Positions 6,658-12,682 are shown, counted from the stretch's first letter. The stretch is DNA of 15,186 bases from Nitrososphaeraceae archaeon (GCA_030038695.1 JASHSN010000214.1:1-15186), one strand, 5' to 3'. Notes: generated by a model not told the origin, from the letters alone. A program made the numbers and translations.

Positions 6658-6852
6658 ATGATAAGCAGTGAACTTGTTTTGACATCATTAATCGCTTTTG
6701 CAATGTTAGCAATGGGAGCAATGAACGACAATCCTAACGCAGGAGGCATATGCAAACACCACACCCATGCAAAAATATTGGATTTGGTTCATCTACCATA
6801 TAATGCACGCGAACACTGTGGCAGAAGAATCGGCAATGCAACTTCCATTTGA
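6658..6852 (+). CDS. Small exported His/Cys-containing peptide (64 aa)
   Basis: This unrecognised 64-residue protein has a hydrophobic N-terminus (residues about 2-20, SSELVLTSLIAFAMLAMGA) acting as signal peptide or anchor. A short mature part follows with ICKHHTHAKILDLVHLPY and REHCGRRIGNATSI: two cysteines and four histidines close together, a possible metal-binding arrangement. A clear TATA box sits at the right distance. The stop codon TGA (6850-6852) lies inside a perfect 7-bp hairpin. The same frame then shows a TAG and runs open again to about 6954, with GCSDYGVTMGPHSQSGHA, so the gene could be a shortened version of a longer one. Coding status is moderate. Confidence 0.5.
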   Translation: MISSELVLTSLIAFAMLAMGAMNDNPNAGGICKHHTHAKILDLVHLPYNAREHCGRRIGNATSI

Positions 6853-6866
6853 GTCTAGCGACTCAA
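6849..6866 (+). repeat. Perfect 7-bp hairpin across the stop codon of the gene at 6658
   Basis: ttgagtc (6849-6855) and gactcaa (6860-6866) pair perfectly around the 4-base loop tagc. The first arm includes the TGA stop. There is no T-run after it, so it is not a standard intrinsic terminator; an RNA 3'-end stabiliser or chance is possible. Confidence 0.4.
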
Positions 6867-7012
6867 GCATGCATACCTTAGTGTACCGGCTGCAATGGGC
6901 TGCTCTGATTACGGCGTGACAATGGGTCCACATTCGCAGTCCGGACATGCCTAACCCCACTAGTATAACTGCCCCGTCTGACTTTAGTTGATCCTATCGT
7001 GTCATGGACGTA

Positions 7013-8287
7013 TTATTCAGGGTTGGACGATGATGTTGCTTGACGGGTATATGCAGCTAGGGAAGGCCACGGTTTAAGAATTGCTGCTAAATTCAGCATC
7101 TTGCCATCTCTATATACTGTCAAATTCACACTATCGCCAGGGGTCTTGTGTCCTTCTATATATGACATGAAATCTTCAGCCTTTGTGACATTATGACCGT
7201 CAACCGCCACAATCATGTCTCCGGTATGTCTTTTGTAGTATTGGTCTATGCTCGAGCCCCGTACGCCCGCTTTATCTGCGGGCCCTCCTTTTTCAATGAC
7301 ATTTACAAATACACCCTTAAGATTTGCTGGTACACTTTCGTAATCTTCCGCTACAGCTGAAGGAGATGTTTCTAAGGCAAGCCCGAGATATGGATGAGTG
7401 TAATTTCCTTTCGCGACCAATATAGGTATTGTCCGTGATAATTCATTTGAAGAAATTGCAAATCCTATCCCATTAGAATGGCTTATAGTGGCAGTATTCA
7501 TTCCAATCACTTGTGCTTGCAGATTCAGTAGTGGTCCCCCAGAATTACCTTGATTAATTGGAGCGTCTGTCTGAATAACGTCCGGTATGGAATATGCAAC
7601 CCATGGAAAATGTAGACCCAAGAATTTTTCAACCGAGGTGGTTAACGGTACCAATCGTCCGGTTTGACTGACTATTCCGGTTGTCATTGTTCCCTCAAGA
7701 CCATATGGGTTACCAATAGCAATCACTGGCTGTCCTATATTAGCATTAGATGAATTTCCAATAGTTAGCGGAGTTGGTAGTAGAGATGTTTTTGGTTGTT
7801 GAGCGCTTCGAGAGAGGTTTTCAACGATTTTAAGAACAGCTATGTCATCCAGTGGGTCACTGCCTATAACTTTTGCAGTGCGTCTGTTACCATTTTCAAA
7901 GAGGACATTAACTGTCTTGGCATCGCCAACCGCATGATTAGTTGTTATTATGTGTCCCTGATTATCATAAATGAACCCTGATTCTAGGACCGTAGTATTT
8001 TGAGTTTCCGGAGTAGTGACTGTGGTGGATGAGGGAAGAGTTCTTATTACTGTTACTACAGATTCTTCGGTTTGTTTGAAAATTCTATTCAGAATATTCT
8101 CTTCATTTAAGAGAAGGGAGTTTGTGCTATTAGTATTAACAATACTTGAATTTTGCTGTGCTATACCGTATATTCTTCCGCAACTAACCGCTGTTTGAAT
8201 AAAAAGTACTGCTACAAGGATTATTAAGAGAGATAACTGCGCTGTTTTGGTTGTCATAAACCGCCGGCTACATTGAGGAAGAGTCAT
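7013..8287 (-). CDS. HtrA/DegP-type serine protease (S1C) with PDZ domain, membrane-anchored
   Basis: This 424-residue protein has the classic HtrA layout. Residues about 16-36 are a signal peptide or anchor (LSLLIILVAVLFIQTAVSC), followed by an Asn/Ser-rich linker. Residues about 70-290 are the trypsin-like domain with the full triad: H118 (ITTNHAVG), D148 (DPLDDIAVLK) and S249 in NQGNSGGPLLN. Other conserved blocks are IGNPYGLEGTMTTGIVS (191-207) and GIGFAIS (273-279). Residues about 300-405 form one PDZ domain (YLGLALE, GGPADKAGVRG, GDMIVAVDGHNVT, GDSVNLTVYRDGK). It degrades or refolds damaged proteins outside the membrane, fitting the many exported-protein genes around it. The annotated start is the ATG at 8287. 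The ATG at 8257 (MTTKTAQLSLL) gives a more typical signal peptide and better spacing to the AT-rich box at 8287-8293, and may be the true start. Confidence 0.95.
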   Translation of the reverse strand: MTLPQCSRRFMTTKTAQLSLLIILVAVLFIQTAVSCGRIYGIAQQNSSIVNTNSTNSLLLNEENILNRIFKQTEESVVTVIRTLPSSTTVTTPETQNTTVLESGFIYDNQGHIITTNHAVGDAKTVNVLFENGNRRTAKVIGSDPLDDIAVLKIVENLSRSAQQPKTSLLPTPLTIGNSSNANIGQPVIAIGNPYGLEGTMTTGIVSQTGRLVPLTTSVEKFLGLHFPWVAYSIPDVIQTDAPINQGNSGGPLLNLQAQVIGMNTATISHSNGIGFAISSNELSRTIPILVAKGNYTHPYLGLALETSPSAVAEDYESVPANLKGVFVNVIEKGGPADKAGVRGSSIDQYYKRHTGDMIVAVDGHNVTKAEDFMSYIEGHKTPGDSVNLTVYRDGKMLNLAAILKPWPSLAAYTRQATSSSNPE

Positions 8288-8294
8288 TTATATG

Positions 8295-8561
8295 TTAACT
8301 TAAACGGCAACATCTGATAGCCATAGCAGCAGGCATGTAAAAACCTTGAGTGCAAACTTGCACATCTCCCTTTATAGTTTCATCAGCCTCAAAGCTCCAG
8401 ACGTTCAACCCAAAGCGTATTTCGTCATGCATAACCACAGAGTTCGCGTTTCTTCTCTGAAACTGTACGAAATCTTTTACGATAACGATATAAACACCGA
8501 TCATATTTTCCGGCGACAAGCCATATTTCAATGGAGTGCGATAGTTACATGCGCATTCCAT
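8295..8561 (-). CDS. Hypothetical small ORF, possibly a detached C-terminus of the upstream gene
   Basis: An 88-codon frame from ATG to TAA with no recognised family. The middle is fairly protein-like (MIGVYIVIVKDFVQFQRR, MHDEIRFGLNVWSFEADET, VQVCTQGFYMPAA). It lies 21 bases after the TGA that ends the gene at 8583-9068 and is in the same reading frame as it, separated only by CRKFTRE-coding sequence. It could therefore be the second half of one longer protein cut by the TGA, a small downstream gene, or chance. An overlapping plus-strand frame (8346-8663) is judged the shadow. No good TATA box is seen, but gggag directly precedes the ATG. Confidence 0.35.
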   Translation of the reverse strand: MECACNYRTPLKYGLSPENMIGVYIVIVKDFVQFQRRNANSVVMHDEIRFGLNVWSFEADETIKGDVQVCTQGFYMPAAMAIRCCRLS

Positions 8562-8582
8562 CTCCCTAGTAAACTTACGGCA

Positions 8583-9068
8583 TCAGGATTTTGCTATTGT
8601 CAAGCGATATGTTACTGGGGGATCCCAACCATTAGGTCCCGCAAAAGTGTATTTGTCTTTTGAGCTACCCCTAGCATTAGTGTCGATATTCCTCAAACCG
8701 CCTTTAAACTGTATACTATGGTTTCCCACAGGAAGTGGTTTTAGGAAAACCCAATTACCATCAGAGACATACTGAGTAATAGACTGGGCCGGTAATCCCA
8801 AGATATTGTTTCTACCTAAGGTAAAAGTAAATGCTGGAGATTGAACGCGATACTTGTCAAGACCTTTAATACTGACACCATCCAGACTAGCATTTTCCTG
8901 AATCACCGAATCTTGCATTACTTTAGCACATTTACGAAGATCCTGTTCGGTCTTAAGTAAGTGAGAATATTGTATTATTGAAATGCTAATGACGATAGCT
9001 CCTGTAACTGTTAACAACAGGAGAGTTGCTGACAGTGTGTGGTTTTCGGCCGGCTGAATATCTTTCAT
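8583..9068 (-). CDS. Membrane-anchored or exported hypothetical protein with beta-rich C-terminus
   Basis: This 161-residue protein has an N-terminal hydrophobic helix (about residues 12-34, SATLLLLTVTGAIVISISII) and an extracytoplasmic domain. The pattern SDGNWVFLKPLPVGNHSIQF (about 107-126) followed near the end by WDPPVTYRLTIAKS matches a widely distributed class of exported soil-microbe proteins. These have a 'DGYwvfLkPLppGkHtIhF ... VTYhLTV' core, a beta-sandwich-like unit of unknown function. Residues 46-70 contain the single cysteine and a helical region. The ATG at 9068 is the only sensible start; a weak AT-rich box lies about 27 bases upstream. It ends in TGA, after which the same frame continues (see 8295-8561). 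Export is clear; role unknown. Confidence 0.75.
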   Translation of the reverse strand: MKDIQPAENHTLSATLLLLTVTGAIVISISIIQYSHLLKTEQDLRKCAKVMQDSVIQENASLDGVSIKGLDKYRVQSPAFTFTLGRNNILGLPAQSITQYVSDGNWVFLKPLPVGNHSIQFKGGLRNIDTNARGSSKDKYTFAGPNGWDPPVTYRLTIAKS

Positions 9069-9154
9069 ATTTACTGCCGACCGGTGCCGTGTAATTCAAG
9101 TCAAGGAGATTAAGCAATAACACCTATCGTTTTGATTCAACAAGGGATACATAC

Positions 9155-9291
9155 ATGGAAAATAATTGTGATGATTGTGTTGGTTAGAAGGGCTATGTGG
9201 GCGGCAGATTGTTATTACTAGACATACTTGTGCAATTTGTGAAAACGGAGATGCACGACTAGCAAAATCCGAGAGCATTGTTAGACTGTAG
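9155..9291 (+). pseudogene. Possible frameshifted CxxC zinc-binding microprotein
   Basis: From the ATG at 9155 the frame reads MENNCDDCVG and stops at a TAG (9185-9187). One frame over, 9175-9291 is open from a TTG: CWLEGLCGRQIVITRHTCAI, then CENGDARLAKSESIVRL. Joined by a single-base shift near 9178-9183 the two give a roughly 45-residue protein with two CxxC pairs (CDDC and CAIC), the layout of a small zinc ribbon. No TATA box is obvious. This could be a decayed gene, a 38-residue TTG-initiated protein, or chance. Confidence 0.3.
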
Positions 9292-9402
9292 ACAGTTCTC
9301 CTAGTTTTAACAGCTATAAGATTGACAATTAGCTCAGCTGATTAGATGGGTTTCTGGCAGGTTAGCATAGATCGGTAATATCGTCAAGAGGAATGGAAAG
9401 AC

Positions 9403-9472
9403 ATGTCTATCCCATCAAGGCAGTGAACGAATATGCACGGAAATACAAAAAAACTGCCTAGATAATAGACAT
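9403..9472. repeat. Two-part inverted repeat (about 70-nt hairpin)
   Basis: atgtctat (9403-9410) pairs perfectly with atagacat (9465-9472), and inside it ggcag (9419-9423) pairs with ctgcc (9454-9458). An asymmetric internal loop separates the two stems. The structure is in a spacer after which no gene on either strand starts immediately, so it could be a small RNA, a 3'-end structure or chance. Confidence 0.3.
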
Positions 9473-9586
9473 AGTAGAATCATTTTAGACAATATCCGCA
9501 ATAGTGTACATTCCAGTCGTCATCAAAAATAGGAAACTGTCAAACATATATACGACTTAAAAAAATTGGGGTAGTGACGTATGTAT

Positions 9587-10249
9587 TTAGTTTGGCAGAC
9601 TAAGGAAGCCTGACCTATCATGGTTGACTGATGTGTTGATGCAAATTGTCTGTTTTTCTTTCTGCGCTTGGCCGTCTCCTCCATTACCTTGGCTGCTAGC
9701 GTCTCCTCCATTGGTGTTGCTTGTGCTAGCGTCTCCTCCATTGGCGTTACCTGTGCTAGTGTCTCCCTCACTGGCGTTACCTACTCTAGCGTCTCCTCCA
9801 TTGGCGTTGCCTGCGTGGCCGCCATTAGAATTTCCACCATTCGCCTTTTGATTGACATCTGCCTTCGTACTAGTCAAGTAAGCTGCGTCCTTCCCTCCTT
9901 GGCCGCCTTCACCGCCAGATCCAGCTGCGCCGCCTGATCCTCCAGTTCCACCTATGCCAGCTGATTTACTTGGTGGTGGTGGTGGTGGTGGTGGTGGTGG
10001 TGGTGGTGGTGGTATTGGTGTATGTGCCGCTGGATTAAGACATGTGTTGGTCTGGCTGATTGTTTGTATGGTGTGTTTATGGATGAATCCAAAGTATCCT
10101 CCGCACCCGCCGAAACCAAATCCACATCCGCCGCCGAAGCCGTCCCAGCTGCCCCATGCTAATGCTCGTTGTTCTGGTATTGTATATGCCATTGTCGACA
10201 GACCTGCCGCAGCAATTAATGCTACAAGCACCGTCGTTGTTCGATTCAT
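9587..10249 (-). CDS. Exported low-complexity protein: Gly/Cys head, Pro14 run, Asn/Gly/Asp 10-residue repeats
   Basis: No named family. A signal peptide (about residues 4-22, TTVLVALIAAAGLSTMAYT) leads to a Gly/Cys/Phe-rich head (WGSWDGFGGGCGFGFGGCGG). This is followed by an isolated TPIP and fourteen consecutive CCA proline codons, a Gly-rich hinge (GIGGTGGSGGAAGSGGEGG), and about 60 residues of NGGDA-type repeats with a ten-residue period (GNANGGDASTSNTNGGDASS). The tail is KEKQTICINTSVNHDRSG. The proline run should form a stiff polyproline-II rod, so the protein looks like a surface or matrix component with a spacer. The start is taken as the ATG at 10249, not the in-frame TTG at 10258, because a box gaaatatac centred near 10282 lies about 33 bases upstream. 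All repeats are multiples of three bases, so copy-number changes would keep the frame. Confidence 0.75.
   Translation of the reverse strand: MNRTTTVLVALIAAAGLSTMAYTIPEQRALAWGSWDGFGGGCGFGFGGCGGYFGFIHKHTIQTISQTNTCLNPAAHTPIPPPPPPPPPPPPPPSKSAGIGGTGGSGGAAGSGGEGGQGGKDAAYLTSTKADVNQKANGGNSNGGHAGNANGGDARVGNASEGDTSTGNANGGDASTSNTNGGDASSQGNGGDGQAQKEKQTICINTSVNHDRSGFLSLPN
9699..9818 (-). repeat. Four tandem 30-bp repeats coding NGGDA-type decapeptides
   Basis: Units start at 9699, 9729, 9759 and 9789, each exactly 30 bases and beginning gcgtctcctccattggcgtt or a close variant. A degenerate partial copy lies at 9671-9698. Each unit encodes ten residues of the exported protein on the minus strand. The exact period points to duplication by slippage or recombination. 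Confidence 0.8.
9971..10013 (-). repeat. Trinucleotide run (14 units) encoding polyproline
   Basis: The plus strand carries an uninterrupted ggt/tgg run of 14 triplets, read on the minus strand as 14 identical CCA proline codons. An uninterrupted single-codon run is prone to slippage and length variation without a frame change. Confidence 0.9.
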
Positions 10250-10563
10250 AATTCTCAAGACTGATATTACATTTCTAAGTATATTTCAGATACTTCACAG
10301 CAACTGCTAAAAATATTAGAGACATTAGTGATATACTGATACACTATAATAGCATACTCAATAACACTAGTTGGAATTCTCTGTATAGATTTTACTACGA
10401 AATGTCGATCATGAATCAGAATTCACATTCAATATTCATAATCGCTGATTTCCTTAAACGTCGTCGTCCCCATTTAACGAGACGATTCCTCAGATGCTAC
10501 CCATACGAAGCAATGCCATCGTTGTTTCAGGGAGAAGGATCAGTAGGGGTAAAGAAGAAGTTG
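10250..10563. other. Spacer with promoter of the low-complexity gene; no supported gene
   Basis: The AT-rich box near 10278-10287 (minus) fits the gene starting at 10249. A plus-strand frame from an ATG at 10402 runs to 10704, but its second half lies opposite the signal-peptide-bearing gene at 10564-10800 and becomes Ala/Val/Glu low-complexity there, so it is judged a shadow. The first part (NSHSIFIIADFLKRRRPHLT) has no recognised match. Confidence 0.45.
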
Positions 10564-10800
10564 CTACGGGAACGGCAGCTGATAGCCGTAGCAGTCATTG
10601 TAGCAGCCAAAGTAGGGAAAGAGATGCTGGAAAAAGTGATGGAAAAAGTGATACTGGAAGCTGAAGCCGTTGTAGGCGCCGCAGCCCAAGCCGCTGCCGC
10701 ATAAGTTGGCAGCAAAAGCGTGCTGGTTCCCTAAGCAAAACACCAATGCTATTAGTGCGAGCGTCAGTCTATTGAAAGATAGACTTCTCTTAGACTTCAT
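10564..10800 (-). CDS. Small exported aromatic/Cys-rich protein (78 aa)
   Basis: A signal peptide is clear (residues about 1-30: MKSKRSLSFNRLTLALIALV then FCLGNQHAFA, with AFA as cleavage motif). The mature peptide of about 48 residues is Cys-, Gly-, Phe- and His-rich: ANLCGSGLGCGAYNGFSFQY, then HFFHHFFQHLFPYFGCYNDC. It has four mature cysteines. It resembles in style the Gly/Cys/Phe head of the larger exported protein at 9587-10249 on the same strand, which suggests related roles, but the similarity is compositional. A box tttttatcc (minus, 10822-10831) lies 27 bases before the ATG. No family is recognised. Confidence 0.65.
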   Translation of the reverse strand: MKSKRSLSFNRLTLALIALVFCLGNQHAFAANLCGSGLGCGAYNGFSFQYHFFHHFFQHLFPYFGCYNDCYGYQLPFP

Positions 10801-10876
10801 TATTCTATAACAAAGATCAGTGGATAAAAATATTATAAACCAATATTAGGGCCTTAACGTCTATTCGATTGTACAG

Positions 10877-11044
10877 TCACATAATTCGAAAAGTACTAAA
10901 CGATCTTTCAATGGAAATGCCAGGTCCAACTTGCCGAATCATTTTGAATTGTTCCTGGACTTGAATGTCAATATGCGCTCCCTCTAAGAGGAACACATCA
11001 TCAAACCAAAAAGTCGCATATGGGCCCTGACGGGCTAGACCCAA
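10877..11044 (-). CDS. Possible small ORF or gene remnant, TTG start
   Basis: The minus strand is open from 11083 to a TGA at 10877 without an ATG near the front. A TTG at 11044 would give 55 residues: GLARQGPYATFWFDDVFLLE, GAHIDIQVQEQFKMIRQVG, then PGISIERSFSTFRIM. The sequence is protein-like and locally less AT-rich than its surroundings, and an AT-rich box (about 11078-11092) lies some 40 bases upstream. It could be a small gene or the tail of a lost one. No family is recognised. The opposite strand is also open over part of this interval but is less convincing. Confidence 0.3.
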   Translation of the reverse strand: MGLARQGPYATFWFDDVFLLEGAHIDIQVQEQFKMIRQVGPGISIERSFSTFRIM

Positions 11045-11146
11045 GCGTGTTCTTTCGGATCCGATATAACGGTTAATAATTAATTAAAGGAAATAATTTT
11101 TGAAGAGTACGGATTTTGAATAGAACAACTACAACACTAATCTAAA

Positions 11147-11517
11147 GAGTTCATAGGAACTAAAGTAGATATTTTTGCCAATGCAGATAAGGGCCGGATT
11201 AATCAGGTGATATCAAAATCTTCGAAGTAATGCCATTAAATTTACAAATGAAGGTATTGTAACCATAACCGCAACGGTAGTACCAAATAATAATGAGATT
11301 GTTGTGAGTATAACCGATACTGGCTCTGGCATAGTTCCTGAGATATTTCCTAGACTATTCACCAAATTTGCAACAAAATCTGCCACTGGTACTGGACTAG
11401 GTCTCTACATATCCAAAAGCATAATTGAAGACCATGGCGGTAGATTATGGGGAAAAAATAATTATCCTAAATGCAATGGAGCTACGTTACTTTGGATTTA
11501 GCTTACCTTTACAATAA
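11147..11517 (+). pseudogene. Histidine kinase remnant (HATPase_c domain) with two frameshifts
   Basis: This is the ATP-binding C-terminal domain of a two-component sensor kinase. Upstream of the first break it reads GTKVDIFANADKGRINQVIS. An extra A in the run at 11215-11218 shifts the frame, after which the N-box continues as SNAIKFTNEGIVTITATV. Next come the G1 box SITDTGSGIVPEIFPRLFTK and the G2 box TGTGLGLYISKSIIEDHGGR. A second shift near 11490-11497 puts the normal ending FSLPLQ and its TAA (11515-11517) out of frame; without it the protein ends early as GATLLWI. The dimerisation/phosphoacceptor helix and all sensor domains are missing, so the gene is truncated as well as shifted. The 65-codon frame from 11304 is only the intact middle. 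It cannot be functional as a kinase. Confidence 0.9.
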
Positions 11518-11970
11518 TCAGTCATCGAAGCCATTCCACGTAACTTGTCACGGTCGTCCCACTTCAATAGTGTAGCTTTTCACGGCATCATCACCTACTT
11601 TAGCCAATTAAATTGATTTGTTTAACCATATACCTGACCGGCTCATAAGATCCTAAGCTTAGTGATGAACATATCTCGCAGTCCCACGTGGTTTTCGCTA
11701 CAGACAGAAGACACGAAACAATTCCTAACGTTGACATCGATGTCCAAAATCTATTTTATTGTTATTAGTACTGTCAAGCAAAGTTTTAAGATTTCGCAGT
11801 CAATTAGCTTTGGTCCTTTTTATAATTATAGATGAGTAGAGTCTGATACATAATTAGATATTTGTAAGGTTACGTATTTCAAAAATAGCAAAAGGGTTTC
11901 TGACTGCACCTAATATACAAACGTCTTTTGAAGCGCCTAACGGTGGAATGGTCCGGATCGGTCTTCAACA
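11518..11970. other. Spacer with minus-strand coding-like fragments
   Basis: No intact gene of normal size. The minus strand has a 45-codon ATG frame (11600-11737, listed separately). Directly after it are two short overlapping open stretches in other frames, one encoding AKVGDDAVKSYTIEVGRP and one KWDDRDKLRGMASMTDYCKG followed by KLNPK. The pattern looks like a decayed minus-strand gene with several shifts. From about 11740 to 11970 the sequence is very AT-rich and nothing is recognised. Confidence 0.35.
11600..11737 (-). CDS. Possible 45-aa CxxC protein or remnant
   Basis: An ATG-to-TAA frame of 45 residues: MSTLGIVSCLLSVAKTTWDC, then EICSSLSLGSYEPVRYMVKQ and INLIG. The WDCEIC element is a typical zinc-ribbon start (tryptophan before CxxC), but no second CxxC follows, so it would be a half-ribbon. 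Downstream stretches in other frames (see the 11518-11970 entry) suggest it may be the front of a broken gene. The promoter is weak. Treat as tentative. Confidence 0.3.
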   Translation of the reverse strand: MSTLGIVSCLLSVAKTTWDCEICSSLSLGSYEPVRYMVKQINLIG

Positions 11971-12303
11971 TCATATGATCCATACTCGCCATTTGTCAAA
12001 TTTTTGTTTGCATTTTTTACATGTCGCTACCTCATGAGGCAGAAGTTTGCTTGAACATACGGAACATCTCATTTGTGTTTTTTTCAGCGGTATGTTACTG
12101 GCTCGCCACCACATCTGAACATAATCTTCTTTAGCAGCTTGCCAATTACGATTCATCTGATGGTGTGTCAAGCGGTATATCGCTCCATAACATTTGCAGC
12201 ATAATAATCCATCTTCACTTTCGTGCCAACGGTCGATCTGCCCACGCATTAGCGTTTCGTAAGAGTCGCATCTAGAGCAGATCTTCAAATCCCCGAATCC
12301 CAC
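11971..12303 (-). CDS. Double zinc-ribbon protein (four CxxC), GTG start, probably part of a broken gene
   Basis: This 110-residue protein has four cysteine pairs: CSRC (9-12), CCKC within GLLCCKCYGAIY, CSVC in MRCSVCSSKLLP and CKKC in EVATCKKCKQKFDKW. They form two separate zinc ribbons joined by a Trp/His/Gln-rich helical segment (HHQMNRNWQAAKEDYVQMWW). This suggests a nucleic-acid- or protein-binding adaptor. The only usable start is GTG at 12303; the frame is closed three codons before it by a TGA (12310-12312). Upstream of that TGA the same frame encodes another coding-like block (12313-12459), so this ORF may be the C-terminal part of a longer inactivated protein (see findings). No named family is recognised. 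If translated alone it would be cytoplasmic. Confidence 0.6.
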   Translation of the reverse strand: MGFGDLKICSRCDSYETLMRGQIDRWHESEDGLLCCKCYGAIYRLTHHQMNRNWQAAKEDYVQMWWRASNIPLKKTQMRCSVCSSKLLPHEVATCKKCKQKFDKWRVWII

Positions 12304-12309
12304 TCGTAG

Positions 12310-12459
12310 TCACTCGTCAAGATTTTTTTGTAGATCGTCATGTTTTATTTTCATCTTTTTAAAAATGTTACCAACATACCAACCGATAAACTGCACCTTA
12401 AAGCTCCACCAACCTCGCCCATCGTGCCATATCCGTGTGTGTTGTCGCCATTGTCTCAT
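12310..12459 (-). CDS. Trp/basic-rich 49-aa ORF in frame with the zinc-ribbon ORF
   Basis: ATG-to-TGA frame: MRQWRQHTRIWHDGRGWWSF, then KVQFIGWYVGNIFKKMKIKH and DDLQKNLDE. It is rich in Trp, Lys and Arg, with a helical C-terminus. It ends at a TGA six bases before the GTG of the zinc-ribbon ORF and in the same frame. It is best explained as the middle of one gene covering 11971-12651 whose frame now has stops. A separate small coupled gene is possible. An in-frame TGA lies two codons before the ATG. Confidence 0.45.
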   Translation of the reverse strand: MRQWRQHTRIWHDGRGWWSFKVQFIGWYVGNIFKKMKIKHDDLQKNLDE

Positions 12460-12534
12460 GCTTCATCCTGTCCAGCGAAAGAATAAGTAACGAAAGCGTA
12501 GCAGCGAACATCCTATTCCTTGTTCTATTGGAAA

Positions 12535-12651
12535 TTAATGATATCGTTCATTCCTTTGCTTCGACTTACGTATCATATCTTTGGTCGCGACTTCGACCAT
12601 ATTTCGTGCATTTTCAGATATTGGATTATCGTGGTGTTCCAACAACAACAT
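12535..12651 (-). CDS. Small basic ORF (38 aa), probable N-terminus of the decayed zinc-ribbon gene
   Basis: ATG-to-TAA frame: MLLLEHHDNPISENARNMVE, then VATKDMIRKSKQRNERYH. The sequence is helical and basic. Its ATG lies about 26 bases from the TATA-like element at 12673-12682, which also sits about 27 bases before the divergent gene at 12704, so a start here is plausible. The reading frame is the same as that of 12310-12459 and 11971-12303. It could be the true start of a 226-residue protein, now interrupted by three stops, or a small gene of its own. Confidence 0.4.
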   Translation of the reverse strand: MLLLEHHDNPISENARNMVEVATKDMIRKSKQRNERYH

Positions 12652-12672
12652 GAGGGATAAATCTGACCTAAT

Positions 12673-12682
12673 CCATAAGTAG
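12673..12682. promoter_or_regulatory. Possible shared TATA-like element for divergent genes
   Basis: The sequence ccataagtag reads tacttatgg on the other strand. Its centre is about 26-27 bases from the ATG at 12704 (plus) and equally from the ATG at 12651 (minus), the leaderless distance in both directions. Match to a TATA consensus is only moderate. Confidence 0.35.

Larger units (their letters stand above)
9069..9586. other. Spacer with a possible broken microprotein and a long-range hairpin
   Basis: No intact gene longer than about 40 codons is seen. A candidate frameshifted CxxC microprotein (9155-9291) and a two-part inverted repeat (9403-9472) are listed separately. A 22-codon frame (ATG at about 9394, containing RHVYPIKAVNEYARKYKKTA) lies inside the inverted repeat and is too short to judge. 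A tRNA-like D-arm motif near 9325 was rejected. Confidence 0.35.

Noticed and set aside
8346..8663. Plus-strand 105-codon frame.
   Set aside because: Its right end overlaps the better supported exported protein at 8583-9068 on the minus strand, and no promoter or family supports it.
9318..9390. A tRNA-like string ttagctcagctgattaga resembling a D-arm.
   Set aside because: No matching 3' D-stem, no anticodon stem, no GGTTCGAATCC-type T-arm and no acceptor pairing could be found at tRNA distances.
9699..9818. Regular 30-bp repeats considered as a CRISPR array.
   Set aside because: Repeats are directly adjacent with no spacers and encode in-frame decapeptides.
9624..10310. Plus-strand frames rich in Leu/Pro/Ser and a Gly run.
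   Set aside because: They are translations of the antisense of the 30-bp and trinucleotide repeats of the exported low-complexity gene.
10402..10704. Plus-strand 100-codon frame.
   Set aside because: Opposite the signal-peptide-bearing gene at 10564-10800; its second half is Ala/Val/Glu low complexity.
12435..12653. Plus-strand 72-codon frame.
   Set aside because: It lies opposite the minus-strand frames that connect to the zinc-ribbon ORF and has no promoter at the right distance.
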